This document shows positions 63,622-64,000 of a DNA stretch of 64,000 nucleotides, in pieces. A program made the translations under genes and the position numbers. Every line of letters begins with the position of its first letter. Positions within the stretch are counted from its first letter, which is position 1. Under the pieces are notes generated by a model. That model saw only the letters and a list, made by a program, of their open reading frames with translations, did no database searches and was not told where the DNA came from. The DNA comes from Bacillus mycoides (GTDB taxonomy: Bacteria; Bacillota; Bacilli; Bacillales; Bacillaceae_G), in NCBI RefSeq assembly GCF_001757995.1, contig NZ_LXLV01000019.1:1-64000 (forward strand), written 5' to 3'.

Positions 63622-64000
63622 ATGAAAAAGAAAATTGGTTTGCTTGTAATGGCATACGGAACGCCATATAAAGAAGAAGATATTGAACGTTACTATACAC
63701 ATATTCGCAGAGGAAGAAAGCCAAGTCCTGAAATGCTAGAAGATTTAACAGAGCGTTACCGTGCAATTGGTGGTATTTCTCCTTTAGCTACTATTACATT
63801 AGAGCAAGCTAAAAAGTTAGAGACGCGTTTAAATGAAATGCAAGATGAAGTAGAGTACCACATGTATCTTGGCTTAAAACATATTGAACCGTTCATTGAA
63901 GATGCGGTACAAGCTATGCATAAAGATGGAATAGAAGATGCAATTGCACTCGTTCTTGCTCCTCACTATTCTACTTTTAGTGTGAAGTCGTATGTAGGAC
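63622..64000 (+). CDS. hemH: HemH, ferrochelatase, 5' part (runs off the window)
   Basis: The first 126 codons of a ferrochelatase-family enzyme ([56 protein letters not shown]). It inserts iron into the porphyrin; in Gram-positive bacteria it acts on coproporphyrin III. AAAGGAG lies 9 nt before the ATG. B. cereus-group genomes usually carry a second hemH elsewhere. The gene continues beyond position 64000. Confidence 0.96.
   Translation, partial: MKKKIGLLVMAYGTPYKEEDIERYYTHIRRGRKPSPEMLEDLTERYRAIGGISPLATITLEQAKKLETRLNEMQDEVEYHMYLGLKHIEPFIEDAVQAMHKDGIEDAIALVLAPHYSTFSVKSYVG

Overview
The window is chromosomal DNA from a Bacillus cereus-group organism (B. cereus, B. thuringiensis or B. anthracis type). 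The evidence is low GC with strong AGGAGG-type ribosome binding sites, B. subtilis-like gene order in blocks (yhaO-yhaN-yhaM, yhaL, prsA, yhaI-hpr, yhaH, hit, ecsABC, hmoB, pbpF, hemE-hemH), YjcZ-type sporulation peptides, two copies of a bcr1-like repeat, and inverted-repeat ends plus a transposase remnant of the IS231 type.

Layout. 1-7,000: small lipoprotein, membrane and stress genes, an MDR oxidoreductase, a NarL/DesK-type two-component pair, and small yfl/yhz-type genes. 7,100-12,400: the yhaO-yhaN-yhaM nuclease/ATPase cluster. 12,700-24,900: accessory genes. These include a ring-cleaving dioxygenase behind an MhqR-like operator, an ECF sigma factor with a DUF4179 partner, an alpha/beta hydrolase with twin operators, yhaL, a DUF2935 protein, two related lipoproteins, a probable secreted toxin with a putative immunity gene, an oxalate decarboxylase-like bicupin, and an XRE regulator. 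24,960-29,930: the glycerol regulon glpP-glpF-glpK-glpD, with a cre site and two GlpP-type leader terminators sharing one 13-nt element at the 5' end of the RNA. 30,000-34,150: two PadR/HAAS units. The first is frameshifted. The second is an unusual ECF sigma / PadR-like / SEDS (FtsW-RodA-like) operon with its own ECF-type promoter.

34,139-43,900: helD, prsA, yhaI, hpr(scoC), yhaH, hit and ecsABC, i.e. protein secretion, folding and protease regulation. Between hit and ecsA lie four copies of a 24-nt motif with what looks like a compensated hairpin. 44,000-48,520: an accessory island of IS231/MIC231-like ends. It holds two gene-less mini-elements, a decayed IS231-like element with small passenger genes, a MITE-like element, an IS3 remnant, an unusually GC-rich serine hydrolase, and a cassette with a CopZ-type metallochaperone, a broken merR and an intact MerR-type promoter/operator.

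48,600-64,000: lutABC (lactate use), a TetR regulator, two copies of a ydbS-ydbT-like PH-domain gene pair separated by small membrane and Cys-rich genes, hmoB (haem degradation), pbpF (class A PBP), hemE, and the 5' part of hemH, which runs off the window. No rRNA, tRNA or CRISPR array was seen.
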